Below are positions 25,050 through 34,610 of a stretch of DNA of 64,000 bases, piece after piece. The notes beneath the pieces were generated by a model, which was not told the origin of the DNA, did not search any database, and worked only from the letters and a program-made list of their open reading frames with translations. The position numbers and the translations under genes were made by a program. The first letter of the stretch is position 1. The number at the start of each line of letters is the position of its first letter. Source of the DNA: an uncultured Prevotella sp. (GTDB lineage Bacteria; Bacteroidota; Bacteroidia; Bacteroidales; Bacteroidaceae); NCBI GenBank assembly GCA_947170725.1, contig CAMVUM010000007.1, positions 1 through 64,000 on the forward strand, in the 5' to 3' direction.

Positions 25050-25526
25050 ATGAAAAAGAAAAGATTTTTATTCCTATTGGGATTGGTGACAACTATTGTG
25101 TTCTGTTTTAGCGCGTGTTCGGATGATGACGACGATAAAGGCGGTAGCTCATCTAAGTTTGTAGGAACGTGGGAAAGTGTTTCTTTCTATGACAAGACCA
25201 CACATAATGGGACTGTTGTCCATGAAGAGACTGAACGAGACCAAACATCAAGAGTTAGATTGGATGAGAACGGAACCTGCACAGCCTTTGAATACGATGG
25301 TGGAACGTGGCAAATCGAAGGTATTGCCAAATGGAACTATAAGGACGGAAGTATTTATGTTACTACCGAAGATGGAACGGAAAAGTTTACGGTGAAAGAA
25401 GTGACAGACTCCAAATTGATATTGGAGAACATTGAAATAGATAATAACTATACAGATGAACACGGAGTTGTTGATGACCGCTGGGAATATTACGAGTTGT
25501 CGGAATATCGTAAGGTCTTCAATTAA
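25050..25526 (+). CDS. Lipocalin-like lipoprotein
   Basis: A 158-residue lipoprotein. The signal peptide ends in FSAC (cysteine at about residue 24), followed by a run of aspartates, the kind of acidic sequence that favours surface export of Bacteroidetes lipoproteins. The rest fits a small lipocalin-like barrel: GTWESVSFYD near residue 42, alternating strands, and an ending EYYELSEYRKVF. Proteins of this type are common and their ligands are unknown. It has its own promoter and terminator. Confidence 0.75.
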   Translation: MKKKRFLFLLGLVTTIVFCFSACSDDDDDKGGSSSKFVGTWESVSFYDKTTHNGTVVHEETERDQTSRVRLDENGTCTAFEYDGGTWQIEGIAKWNYKDGSIYVTTEDGTEKFTVKEVTDSKLILENIEIDNNYTDEHGVVDDRWEYYELSEYRKVFN

Positions 25527-25590
25527 CCGGATTTGACTGACATCAAATGAATTTTTCAGTCAGCAACGCACAAAAGCTGACGGCTCATAG

Positions 25591-25632
25591 AATGACATAC
25601 TGCCTTGATGCTGGCGGTATGTCATTTTCTTT
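25591..25632 (+). terminator. Terminator after the lipocalin-like gene
   Basis: Stem aatgacatactgcc/ggcggtatgtcatt (25591-25604 and 25613-25626) with one mismatch, loop of 8, followed by a T-rich run. Confidence 0.82.
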
Positions 25633-25692
25633 AATAAATAGCAAACATTGTTTTTTTCGCTTAAACGGCCCCATTTCTACGGAAAAATAGTA

Positions 25693-25700
25693 TACCTTTG
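25693..25700 (+). promoter_or_regulatory. Promoter -7 box for the TamB-TamA operon
   Basis: TACCTTTG followed by catataag. The leader to the ATG at 25819 would be about 110 bases. The -33 element is not clear. Confidence 0.55.
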
Positions 25701-25818
25701 CATATAAGATAGGCTGCATCCGGCAATTTGTGGGCAGGTTCACATTGCGCTCGTTTTGCACTGTCTTTGCAATCAACTATTGTCTTATCCGTATGAACAA
25801 CATATCAACGTTCGCATT

Positions 25819-28800
25819 ATGAAGAAAGTGCTATTGTGGATTGGGGCCATCCTTCTGACGCCCATTCTGCTTTTTGTCGTACTTACCGTCCTGCTCTATC
25901 TGCCCCCTGTGCAGCAGTGGGCGGTCGGCAAGGCAACGGCATACGCCTCACGCGAGACGGGAATGGACATCAGCGTGGGCCGCATCAAGCTCGTCTTCCC
26001 GCTTGACCTCGGCGTAGACGACATACTCGTCACCCGACCTTCCGACTCGATTCCTCAGTTCCGGGATACCATCGCCGATATCAGCCGTGTGGTTGTAGAC
26101 GTGAGACTGCGCCCGCTGTTCTCGGGGCGCGTGGTTGTCGACGAACTGGAGATAAGCCGTGCGGCCATCAATACCGTAGGACTTGTTCCCTCGGCACACG
26201 TCCGCGGAACGCTCGGGCGGCTGGCCATGAAGAGCCGCGGGATTGATCTTAGTCAGGGAACGGTCCACATAGACGACGCACAGCTGAGCGACGCCCGTGT
26301 CATGGTGGCCTTCAGTGACACCGTGCCGGAGGACACGACAACGAGTGCGGCACTCTGGAAGATAGTTGCCGACCGAGTGGCGCTTGAACGCACCGACCTC
26401 GTACTCCACACCCCCGGTGACACGATCCGCCTCCATGCCTACATGGGGAGTGCTGAAGCCCTCCGGACGTCTGTCGACCTCGCTACTTCGGCCTACGGCG
26501 TAGGAAGCCTGACGCTGACGGACGGCGCCGTTGACTATGACATGACGATGGAACCGCGGGCCAAGGACGGCCTCGACGCCAATCATATATCATTGTCCAA
26601 GATTGCCGTCGCGCTTGACTCCATATACTATTGTGCGCCGTCGGCACGGCTGAACATCCGCCGCTTCGCCATGCGTGAGCGGTCGGGCATAGAGATCAGC
26701 GACATCGAGGGTGAAGTCCGAATGGACTCAGTGCGCCTACACCTGCCCCGCTTCATCATCCGTACGCCCGATTCGGAGCTTGAGGCGCATGTGGCCATGG
26801 ACCTCAATGCCATGGACAAGGACGCTCCGGGCCACGTCAGCCTGCGTCTGATGGCCTCCCTTGGAAAACAGGACATCATGCGCTTCTGCGGCGGTCTGCC
26901 ATCGCAGTTTGTCCGCAGCTATCCTAACCGTCCGCTGACCCTTCGCGCTTCTGCCGGCGGAAACATGCGTCACGTCGACCTGACAGGGCTGACGGTCGAA
27001 CTGCCCACGGCGTTTTCGCTCACGGCCGACGGTTCGGTTGACAATATATCGGACATGAAGCGGCTTCGGGCCGACGTCCGTCTGAAAGGCCGCACGCAGG
27101 ACCTGTCGTTTCTGACGGCACTGGCGGGCGCCGCAACGGCAAAAAACTATCGTGTGCCGAATGGCATCACGCTCGACGGACGCTTTACGGCCAATGGCAG
27201 CCGCTACGGGACGAATCTGAAACTGGGTGAGGGCGGAGGAACGTTGAACGTTGAGGGCTCTTTCGACGCCAGTGCTATGGCCTATCGCGCCACGGTCGAC
27301 GTCGACCGGATCAATCTCCACCATTTCATGCCCCATGACTCTCTCTACACCGTTACGGCCAGTGCCGAGGTCGATGGCCGTGGAACCGACATGCTTTCGC
27401 GCCGCAGCCGTCTGACGGCCAATGTAGAAGTGGAACGTCTTGACTATGGAAAGGCATGGCGGTTGGGCAATGTCAAGGCCAATGTAAGGCTTGCCGACGG
27501 GCGTGCCAAGGCTGATGTTGAGAGCCGTAACGAGCTTGCCGACGGAACTGTCAGCCTCGATGCTCTTCTCGATCCCAAGCGCATTGAGGCCACTTTGAGC
27601 ACTGACCTCAGTCGTGTCGACCTGTATCGGTTGCGTCTGGTGGAGAAGCCCATGCAGACGGGAATGTGCGCCCATGTTGATGTGGCGTCCGACATGAAGC
27701 AGTCGCACGCTGTCAAAGGATATTTCAACGATTTCACCATACGTACCGAAAAGAAGACCTACCGCCCCAAGGACCTCACGCTCGACATGCTCACCTGCTG
27801 TGACACGACCTGGGCAAAGGTTTCCAGCGGAAATCTCAACCTCTATATGACGGCTGGATGCGGCTATGAGGAACTGGCCGCTCAGGGCCGGAAACTCGCC
27901 GACGAGATGATGACGCAAATGAGCAACAAGGTGATTGACCAGCCGCGGCTCCGTGAGCTGCTTCCCGTCATGGAGCTGCGGCTCACCAGCGGGGCGGATA
28001 ATCCCGTGGCCAACATGCTCCGTTTCCGCGGAATCACGTTCAACGATTTCGCCTTCGACATGCGCACCTCACCGCAGGAGGGTATCAACGGCGACATGCG
28101 CGTCTATTCGCTCATGGCCGACAGCATGCGCATCGACACCATCCGGATGCACATCCGTCAGGAGGAATCCAACGTCCGTTTCAGCGGTATCGTCCAGAAC
28201 AATAGGAAAAATCCACAGTTTGTCTTCAAGACGCTCATGTCAGGAACATTCCTCGAACGAGGAGCGGAGGTCAATCTGCGCTATTATGACCGCGACGACC
28301 GCCTCGGCGTGTTGATCGGCACGCGGGCGGAGGTATGCGACAGCGGTATTCAGGTCCGTTTCCTTCCGGACCGTCCCACACTGGGATATAAGGAGTTCAA
28401 TCTCAATCACGACAATTTCATTCTTCTCGGTCGCGACCGCCGCGTCGGGGCCAAGATCGACCTCGTGGCCGCCGACGGCACCGGTGTGAAGATATACTCC
28501 AACGATAAGAACCCCGAAATGCTTCAGGACCTTACCGTCAGCCTCAATCAGTTTGACCTTGACAAGATAACGTCCGTCATGCCGTATGCCCCGCGCATCA
28601 GCGGACTGCTCAACGGTGACTTCCACCTCATGCTCGACCGCGACCGTCAGCTCGCGATGGTCTCCGATATGAGTGTCCGGAAGATGACCTATGAGAAGTG
28701 CCCGATGGGCGACATCGGTTCCGAGTTCGCCTATCTTATGAAGGACGACAGCACCCATGTGGTTGAAGCCACGCTCACACAGAACGGTCGCGAGGTGGGG

Positions 28801-30570
28801 CTGCTCAGCGGAACCTACAGCAACGACGGGAAGGACGGTTGGCTTGACGCCACGTTCGACATGACGCGCTTCCCCTTGGCTACGGTCAATGGCTTCATGC
28901 CCGACCAGCTGTTCGGGCTGACGGGCTATGCGGAAGGCCGCGTCAGTGTAAAGGGCGCGCCGTCACGTCCGGTAATCGACGGCGAAGTCCTGTTGGATTC
29001 ATCCTATCTCGTCAGCGTTCCATACGGCGTGACGCTGCGCTTCGACAATGATCCCGTGCGTGTCGTGGGCAGCAATCTCCTCTTCGAGAACTTCACCATG
29101 TATGCCTACAACGACAACCCGCTCAACATAGCGGGCAATATAGACTTCTCTAATTTCGACCGTATCACGATGGATATGCGCATGAGAGCACGCGATTATC
29201 AGCTGATAAACGCCAAGAAGGTGCGCGGTTCCGTTGCCTACGGAAAGGCGTTTGTCAATTTTATGGGTTCGCTCAAGGGCGATTTGGACAATCTTCAGAT
29301 GCGAGGACAGCTCGACGTGCTCGGAAAGACGGACATGACGTACATCCTCGAAGACTCGCCTCTTAACTCCGACGACCGTCTGAAGGACCTCGTGACGTTC
29401 ACGGATTTCCGCGATACTACCCATGTCAATGTCAAGCGGCCGCCAATAGGCGGTCTGGACATGCTTCTGATGGTCAACATCGAGCAGGGTGCACATGTAT
29501 TCTGTGCTCTCAATGCGGATCAGTCAAACTATGTCAGCCTGGAGGGTGGCGGCGAGTTGCGCATGGAGTATAATCCGACGAACGACATGCAGCTGTTCGG
29601 CCGCTACACAATCAACTCAGGAACGATGAAATATTCGTTGCCCATCATTCCGCTGAAGACATTCACCATCGAACAGGGAAGCTACATCGAGTTCACCGGA
29701 GACATGATGAATCCGCGGTTGAATCTCACCGCCACAGAGGAGGTGAAGACGCTCGTGCATACCGAGGACGGCGGAAATAGCCGCAGTGTAATGTTCAATT
29801 GCGGTGTCAAAGTGACAAAGACCTTGAACGACATGGGGCTTGAATTTACACTTGAAGCGCCAGAAGACATGACTCTGACAAACGAGCTGGCTGCAATGAG
29901 TGCCGAAGAGCGTGGTAAACTCGCTGTCCTGATGCTCTCAACGGGCATGTATATCGCCGACGGAAACACGGGAAAGTTCTCCATGAACAGCGCGCTCAAC
30001 TCTTTCCTGCAGAACGAAATCAACAACATTGCGGGCAATGCGCTGCGAACAGTGGATATAAGTCTCGGTCTGGACCAGAACTCCGACGCTACAGGCAACA
30101 CCTACAACGACTATTCCTTCAAGTTTGCCAAGCGCTTCTGGAACAACCGTGTCAGCTTCGTTATCGGCGGAAAGCTCTCCGACAACAGCAGCGAGGCGAT
30201 GGGAGTGGAGCAGGATCAGACTTTCATAGACAATGTCTCGCTCGAATACCGCATCGACCAGACGGCCATGCGCTATGTCCGCCTGTTCTACAACAAGGAG
30301 GCCTACGACATGCTTGAGGGTCGTATAACCGAATATGGAGCCGGTTTCGTATGGCGTAAAAAGGCCGACCGTTTCTGGCAACTGTTCAATTTCCGCAGCA
30401 ATGATACGTCAAAGAACGCCCGGCAGATGCCATATCCGTTGATGGACCGTTCCGGCCGTTCAGTTGTCCGGCCCTCAACGGGAACAGCCGGAGCTTCGGA
30501 TATACCGTCGAAAACCACCACTTTATCCGTTAAACAAGACACACTGACGACAGATGAAGACAAGAAGTGA
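25819..30570 (+). CDS. tamB: TamB-like translocation and assembly protein
   Basis: A 1583-residue protein, the largest in the window. One N-terminal membrane helix (about residues 7-30) anchors it in the inner membrane. The long middle part is beta-rich with no enzyme motif, as expected for the TamB/AsmA-type groove that bridges the periplasm and moves lipids or proteins. The C-terminal DUF490/TamB region is visible in segments such as GGLDMLLMVNIEQG, LFGRYTINSGTMKYSLP and SFVIGGKLSDNSSEAMG. The ATG at 25819 puts the helix at the N-terminus; 25756 would add a non-signal tail. Its end overlaps the TamA-like gene by 17 bases. Confidence 0.9.
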   Translation: MKKVLLWIGAILLTPILLFVVLTVLLYLPPVQQWAVGKATAYASRETGMDISVGRIKLVFPLDLGVDDILVTRPSDSIPQFRDTIADISRVVVDVRLRPLFSGRVVVDELEISRAAINTVGLVPSAHVRGTLGRLAMKSRGIDLSQGTVHIDDAQLSDARVMVAFSDTVPEDTTTSAALWKIVADRVALERTDLVLHTPGDTIRLHAYMGSAEALRTSVDLATSAYGVGSLTLTDGAVDYDMTMEPRAKDGLDANHISLSKIAVALDSIYYCAPSARLNIRRFAMRERSGIEISDIEGEVRMDSVRLHLPRFIIRTPDSELEAHVAMDLNAMDKDAPGHVSLRLMASLGKQDIMRFCGGLPSQFVRSYPNRPLTLRASAGGNMRHVDLTGLTVELPTAFSLTADGSVDNISDMKRLRADVRLKGRTQDLSFLTALAGAATAKNYRVPNGITLDGRFTANGSRYGTNLKLGEGGGTLNVEGSFDASAMAYRATVDVDRINLHHFMPHDSLYTVTASAEVDGRGTDMLSRRSRLTANVEVERLDYGKAWRLGNVKANVRLADGRAKADVESRNELADGTVSLDALLDPKRIEATLSTDLSRVDLYRLRLVEKPMQTGMCAHVDVASDMKQSHAVKGYFNDFTIRTEKKTYRPKDLTLDMLTCCDTTWAKVSSGNLNLYMTAGCGYEELAAQGRKLADEMMTQMSNKVIDQPRLRELLPVMELRLTSGADNPVANMLRFRGITFNDFAFDMRTSPQEGINGDMRVYSLMADSMRIDTIRMHIRQEESNVRFSGIVQNNRKNPQFVFKTLMSGTFLERGAEVNLRYYDRDDRLGVLIGTRAEVCDSGIQVRFLPDRPTLGYKEFNLNHDNFILLGRDRRVGAKIDLVAADGTGVKIYSNDKNPEMLQDLTVSLNQFDLDKITSVMPYAPRISGLLNGDFHLMLDRDRQLAMVSDMSVRKMTYEKCPMGDIGSEFAYLMKDDSTHVVEATLTQNGREVGLLSGTYSNDGKDGWLDATFDMTRFPLATVNGFMPDQLFGLTGYAEGRVSVKGAPSRPVIDGEVLLDSSYLVSVPYGVTLRFDNDPVRVVGSNLLFENFTMYAYNDNPLNIAGNIDFSNFDRITMDMRMRARDYQLINAKKVRGSVAYGKAFVNFMGSLKGDLDNLQMRGQLDVLGKTDMTYILEDSPLNSDDRLKDLVTFTDFRDTTHVNVKRPPIGGLDMLLMVNIEQGAHVFCALNADQSNYVSLEGGGELRMEYNPTNDMQLFGRYTINSGTMKYSLPIIPLKTFTIEQGSYIEFTGDMMNPRLNLTATEEVKTLVHTEDGGNSRSVMFNCGVKVTKTLNDMGLEFTLEAPEDMTLTNELAAMSAEERGKLAVLMLSTGMYIADGNTGKFSMNSALNSFLQNEINNIAGNALRTVDISLGLDQNSDATGNTYNDYSFKFAKRFWNNRVSFVIGGKLSDNSSEAMGVEQDQTFIDNVSLEYRIDQTAMRYVRLFYNKEAYDMLEGRITEYGAGFVWRKKADRFWQLFNFRSNDTSKNARQMPYPLMDRSGRSVVRPSTGTAGASDIPSKTTTLSVKQDTLTTDEDKK

Positions 30571-32887
30571 GATAACCAACGTATTGCTGGCCGTAGCAAC
30601 GGCCGTTATCGGTATGGCCGCGCTGGCCGGATGTTCATCTACGAGCAATCTTCCGGAAGGCGAGGTGCTTTATACGGGACTGAAACCGGCCGTCTATACG
30701 GATCGCGACAGTGCCGATTTTTCTTCCGAAGTAGAAGAGGAGGTGGAAGCTGCGCTGGCCGCAGCGCCGAATGGAGCGCTGCTTGGCAGTTCCTACTACC
30801 GCACACCGTTTCAATTGAAGCTGTGGATATACAACAAGTACGCCAATTCCACGTCAAAGTTCGGCCGCTGGATGCTCAAGACGTTCGGGCGTGAACCGGT
30901 TTTGTTGAGTGCCGTGAAACCCGAGACCCGGGCCTTGGTGGCAAAGAATCTGCTGCGTTCACATGGCTATTTCGACGCCAATGTGACCTATGAAACACTG
31001 CCGGCCAAGCGTAACGACAAGAAGGCCAAACTGCGTTATACCGTCACCGGGAATCATCTATACAAACTTGATTCGGTCAGCTATATGGGGTATGTTCCCG
31101 ACGCCGACAGTCTTATCCGTGCGACGCAGGCCGACAGCCGTCTGAAGATTGGCGAGGCTTTCTCCGTTGCAAGTCTTGACGCCGAGCGAGGCCGTCTCAA
31201 CTCGCTTTTCCGTGACAATGGCTATTATTTCTATCGGACGGACTATTCCGTCTATCTGGCCGACTCCGTGTCCAATCCCGGGAGTGTACTGCTCCGTGTC
31301 CAGCCCATGGCCGACATGCCCGCCAATGCTTTCCGCAAGTGGCATCTTGGGCGTATGAAGGTCGTCCTGCGCCGTTCCAACACAGAACAGATAACCGACT
31401 CTATTATCCATCGCAATCTTTCGGTTTTCTATTCCGGCAAGAAGCCGCCCATCCGGATGCGCACACTGTTGCGCGACATCAAACTTCGTCGCGGCCAGCT
31501 CTACAGCCAGACCAACTATCAGGAGTCCGCCGGCGTAATAAACAGTCTCGGACTGTTCTCCATTTCCGATTTCTCGTTCACCCCGCGGGACACCACGGCG
31601 GCCTGTGACACGCTCGATATGACGCTCAATTGCGTCTTCGACAAGCCCTACGACGGCTCCATAGAGGCCAACTATGCCTTGAAGAGCAACGACAGGACGG
31701 GGCCGGGACTTGTGCTTGGGGTCACGAAGCGCAACGCATTCCGCGGTGGCGAGAAGCTCAGCTTCAATATCAAAGGGTCATACGAGTGGCAGACGGGCCG
31801 CCGCGTGGCCGGCAGCAACAAGGCCATCAATTCATATGAATACGGTGCCGACGTCTCCATTGAATATCCGCGCATTGAAGCTCCGTTCGGGCTCTATAGC
31901 CGCAAGCGCTTCTACAAGCCGCCGTCGACACTGCTTTCCGTGTCGGCAAACGTCCTCAACCGTGCAGACTATTTCAAGATGGTCACTTTCACGGCGGGTC
32001 TGACCTACAAGTTCCAGACCTCATCCAACTCCCGCCACGAACTGAGTCCGTTTCTTCTTGACTACAATTTTCTTCGGGAAACCACGGCAACGTTCGATTC
32101 CATCATGGGAGCCAATCCTGCCATCTATGTGTCCATGCGCAACCAGTTTGTCCCGAAAATAAAATACACATACACATATACCAGCCCTGCCGGCTATAAG
32201 AACCCTATAGTATGGGAGACGAGCATCACCGAGGCGGGTAATCTCCTGTCCCTCTTCTACGTGGCGGCGGGCAAAGACTTCGGCCGCAAGGAGAAAGGCC
32301 TCTTCGGAAATCCTTTTGCCCAGTTCCTTAAGCTAAACACCTCGCTTCGCAAGACGTGGCAGCTGGGGCATAAATCCCAGTTGGTAGGCCACGTGGCTGG
32401 TGGCATAATCTGGGCCTATGGCAATTCCGAGCGTGCTCCTTATAACGAACAGTTCTACGTCGGCGGCGCCAACAGCATCCGTGCCTTCACCGTGCGCAGT
32501 ATCGGACCGGGCCGCTATATGGCTCCAAACAGCACATATTCCTATCTCGACCAGACAGGCGACATCAAGCTGGAGGCCAATCTTGAGTATCGTGCCAATC
32601 TTTTCGGAAGCCTCTATGGCGCCGTTTTCCTTGACGCGGGCAATATATGGCTGCTCAAGAAAGACCCCAACCGTCCCGACTCGGAATTCCGTGCGGGCTC
32701 GTTCCTCCGTCAGCTGGCCACCGGAACAGGTGTCGGTCTGCGCTACGACATGGACTTCATTGTCATCCGTCTCGACCTCGGCATAGCCATTCATGTTCCA
32801 TACGAGACGGGAAAGAGCGGATACTATAACATACCGAAGTTCTCCGACGGCCTCGGCCTCCACTTCGCTATCGGCTATCCGTTCTGA
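30554..32887 (+). CDS. TamA-like BamA/Omp85 family lipoprotein
   Basis: A 777-residue outer-membrane protein. The signal ends in LAGC (cysteine at about residue 27), so it is a lipoprotein, as in the Bacteroidetes TamL form. POTRA-like repeats fill about residues 80-370, and the Omp85 barrel runs from about 380 to the end, with the family motif near VGGANSIRAF and an ending FAIGYPF with C-terminal Phe. It starts inside the end of the tamB gene, overlapping by 17 bases. The two together match the TamA-TamB outer-inner membrane pair. Essentiality cannot be judged. Confidence 0.9.
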   Translation: MKTRSEITNVLLAVATAVIGMAALAGCSSTSNLPEGEVLYTGLKPAVYTDRDSADFSSEVEEEVEAALAAAPNGALLGSSYYRTPFQLKLWIYNKYANSTSKFGRWMLKTFGREPVLLSAVKPETRALVAKNLLRSHGYFDANVTYETLPAKRNDKKAKLRYTVTGNHLYKLDSVSYMGYVPDADSLIRATQADSRLKIGEAFSVASLDAERGRLNSLFRDNGYYFYRTDYSVYLADSVSNPGSVLLRVQPMADMPANAFRKWHLGRMKVVLRRSNTEQITDSIIHRNLSVFYSGKKPPIRMRTLLRDIKLRRGQLYSQTNYQESAGVINSLGLFSISDFSFTPRDTTAACDTLDMTLNCVFDKPYDGSIEANYALKSNDRTGPGLVLGVTKRNAFRGGEKLSFNIKGSYEWQTGRRVAGSNKAINSYEYGADVSIEYPRIEAPFGLYSRKRFYKPPSTLLSVSANVLNRADYFKMVTFTAGLTYKFQTSSNSRHELSPFLLDYNFLRETTATFDSIMGANPAIYVSMRNQFVPKIKYTYTYTSPAGYKNPIVWETSITEAGNLLSLFYVAAGKDFGRKEKGLFGNPFAQFLKLNTSLRKTWQLGHKSQLVGHVAGGIIWAYGNSERAPYNEQFYVGGANSIRAFTVRSIGPGRYMAPNSTYSYLDQTGDIKLEANLEYRANLFGSLYGAVFLDAGNIWLLKKDPNRPDSEFRAGSFLRQLATGTGVGLRYDMDFIVIRLDLGIAIHVPYETGKSGYYNIPKFSDGLGLHFAIGYPF

Positions 32888-32922
32888 TGTCAACGGTTTT
32901 TTAAAGATCCGTTCTCTATATC

Positions 32923-32978
32923 TTTACGTCCTTAAAAGTGAGCGTTGTGGCACTTTTAAGGACGTAAAAGTTTTGTTC
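32923..32978 (+). terminator. Terminator after the TamA-like gene
   Basis: A perfect 18-bp stem (32923-32940 and 32951-32968; core tacgtccttaaaagtg) with a 10-base loop, then a short T run. The stretch 32976-33395 holds no convincing gene. Confidence 0.85.
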
Positions 32979-33395
32979 TGACACACTTCTAAGGCCGCAA
33001 GTTATACTGTTTCATAAAAAAAAGCCTATCTCTGCGGTTGATAAGACAAGGCTGAGTCAATTGAACGAACCGCAATATCAGAACTTTATGGATGGAAGGG
33101 CCGTTCCGTCTGAAAGCCGTGATAGCCCGTGGGGCGTGTCAGATGGGCAATGCCGAAATATGCCGGTAAAAACACGGGGTGTGTAATGCGCTGACAATCA
33201 GTTTGCTGTCGGATATTGCGGAAACAGCCGCTTTCCGGTCGGAAATACGGTTTGGTGAAGTCGTTACGGCATTAAAACACATTAAAGTAAAGTCTGTTCA
33301 GATGCAGGAAGTGACGGGCAAGTCCGTAATATCTTTTGTCCGACAGCAAAAAAGACGTTATGTGAAAAAAGAATGAAATATCTTTTATGAAAATA

Positions 33396-33425
33396 TTGTC
33401 ATTCTGAAATTATTTATTACTTTTG
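33396..33425 (+). promoter_or_regulatory. Full promoter for the nucleotidyltransferase gene
   Basis: TTG at 33396-33398 and TACTTTTG at 33418-33425 with 19 bases between them. The leader to the ATG at 33462 would be about 30 bases. Confidence 0.82.
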
Positions 33426-33461
33426 TGGTATTGAAACATACAAAATAAAATATTAAAAGAT

Positions 33462-34373
33462 ATGAAACCTACATTATTACTTTTGGCAGCCGGAATGGGT
33501 AGCCGCTATGGCGGACTGAAGCAGCTCGACGGGCTGGGACCAAACGGAGAAACCATAATGGACTATTCCATCTATGACGCGATTAAGGCCGGATTCGGCA
33601 AGATAGTCTTTGTAATACGCAAAGATTTCGAGAACGATTTCCGTGAGAAAATACTCAGCAAATATGAGGGACACATTCCCGCAGAGCTATGCTTCCAGAG
33701 CTTGGACGCACTGCCTGAAGGTTTCACCTGCCCGGAAGAGCGTGTAAAGCCGTGGGGAACAAACCACGCCGTGCTCATGGCCAAGGACATCATCAAGGAG
33801 CCTTTCTGTGTCATCAACTGCGACGACTTCTACAACCGCGACGCATTTCAGGTTATCGGCAAGTTCCTCTCCGAACTGCCCGAGGGCAGCAAGAATGCCT
33901 ACGCCATGGTTGGTTTCCGCGTCGGCAACACACTCTCTGAAAACGGAACCGTAGCCCGCGGAATCTGCTCGAAGGACGCCGAGGGCAATCTGACCACCGT
34001 TGTGGAGCGTACGGAAATCATGCGCGTTGACGGCCCCGTCTGCTACAAGGACGAGGAGGGCAAGTGGATTTCCGTTGAAGACAATACGCCTGTTTCGATG
34101 AACATGTGGGGCTTCACCCCCGACTACTTCGAGCACAGCGAGGCCTATTTCCGCGAGTTCCTCTCTGACCCGAAGAACATGGAGAATCTCAAGGCCGAAT
34201 TCTTCATCCCGCTGATGGTCAACAAGCTCATCAACGAAAAAACATCTACAGTGAAAGTGCTCGATACGACCAGCAAGTGGTTTGGCGTGACATATTCGGC
34301 AGACCGTCAGGACACTGTCGAGCGCATCCAGAAACTCATCGACGAGGGCGTCTATCCGCAGAAGCTCTTCTGA
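33462..34373 (+). CDS. Sugar nucleotidyltransferase family protein
   Basis: A 303-residue enzyme of the NTP_transferase fold that couples a sugar phosphate to a nucleotide. The nucleotide-binding LAAGMGSRYGGLKQL starts at residue 8, and the sequence continues with DGLGPNGETIMDYSIYDA. NCDDFYNRDAF near residue 120 holds the metal-binding aspartates. The length is short of GlmU and near the simple pyrophosphorylases of this group. The sugar cannot be read from sequence. The gene stands alone between a promoter and an inverted repeat. Confidence 0.85.
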   Translation: MKPTLLLLAAGMGSRYGGLKQLDGLGPNGETIMDYSIYDAIKAGFGKIVFVIRKDFENDFREKILSKYEGHIPAELCFQSLDALPEGFTCPEERVKPWGTNHAVLMAKDIIKEPFCVINCDDFYNRDAFQVIGKFLSELPEGSKNAYAMVGFRVGNTLSENGTVARGICSKDAEGNLTTVVERTEIMRVDGPVCYKDEEGKWISVEDNTPVSMNMWGFTPDYFEHSEAYFREFLSDPKNMENLKAEFFIPLMVNKLINEKTSTVKVLDTTSKWFGVTYSADRQDTVERIQKLIDEGVYPQKLF

Positions 34374-34469
34374 TAGAGGACCGTTCGGCACTTCCGGTGA
34401 CGGATTGGCCGGACGCTTAATGCGTCGGATACAGATGGATGCACACTTATAGGGACATTATCTTGTTTT

Positions 34470-34515
34470 TGTCCGCCTGACATTATTGAATATAACCGTG
34501 TCGGTCAGGCGGACA
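34470..34515. repeat. Inverted repeat between nucleotidyltransferase and NrnA genes
   Basis: tgtccgcctgac (34470-34481) and gtcaggcggaca (34504-34515) are perfect arms around a 22-base loop. No T run follows on the plus strand, so it is not a standard terminator for the upstream gene. Confidence 0.6.
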
Positions 34516-34594
34516 ACAACGGGATTGTGTCCCTGCTTTGTGTCTTCCGGCAAGGCTTCATGTCCTTATTATTTTCATTTCCATTTCTTTTTTG

Positions 34595-34602
34595 TATCTT
34601 TG
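34595..34602 (+). promoter_or_regulatory. Promoter -7 box just before the NrnA start
   Basis: TATCTTTG ends only 8 bases before the ATG at 34611, so the transcript would have almost no leader. This argues against translation from 34527. Confidence 0.7.
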
Positions 34603-34610
34603 CACCCATT

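Noticed and set aside
33179..33376. 65-residue frame before the nucleotidyltransferase
   Set aside because: No homology, no promoter box before it, and the downstream gene has its own promoter.
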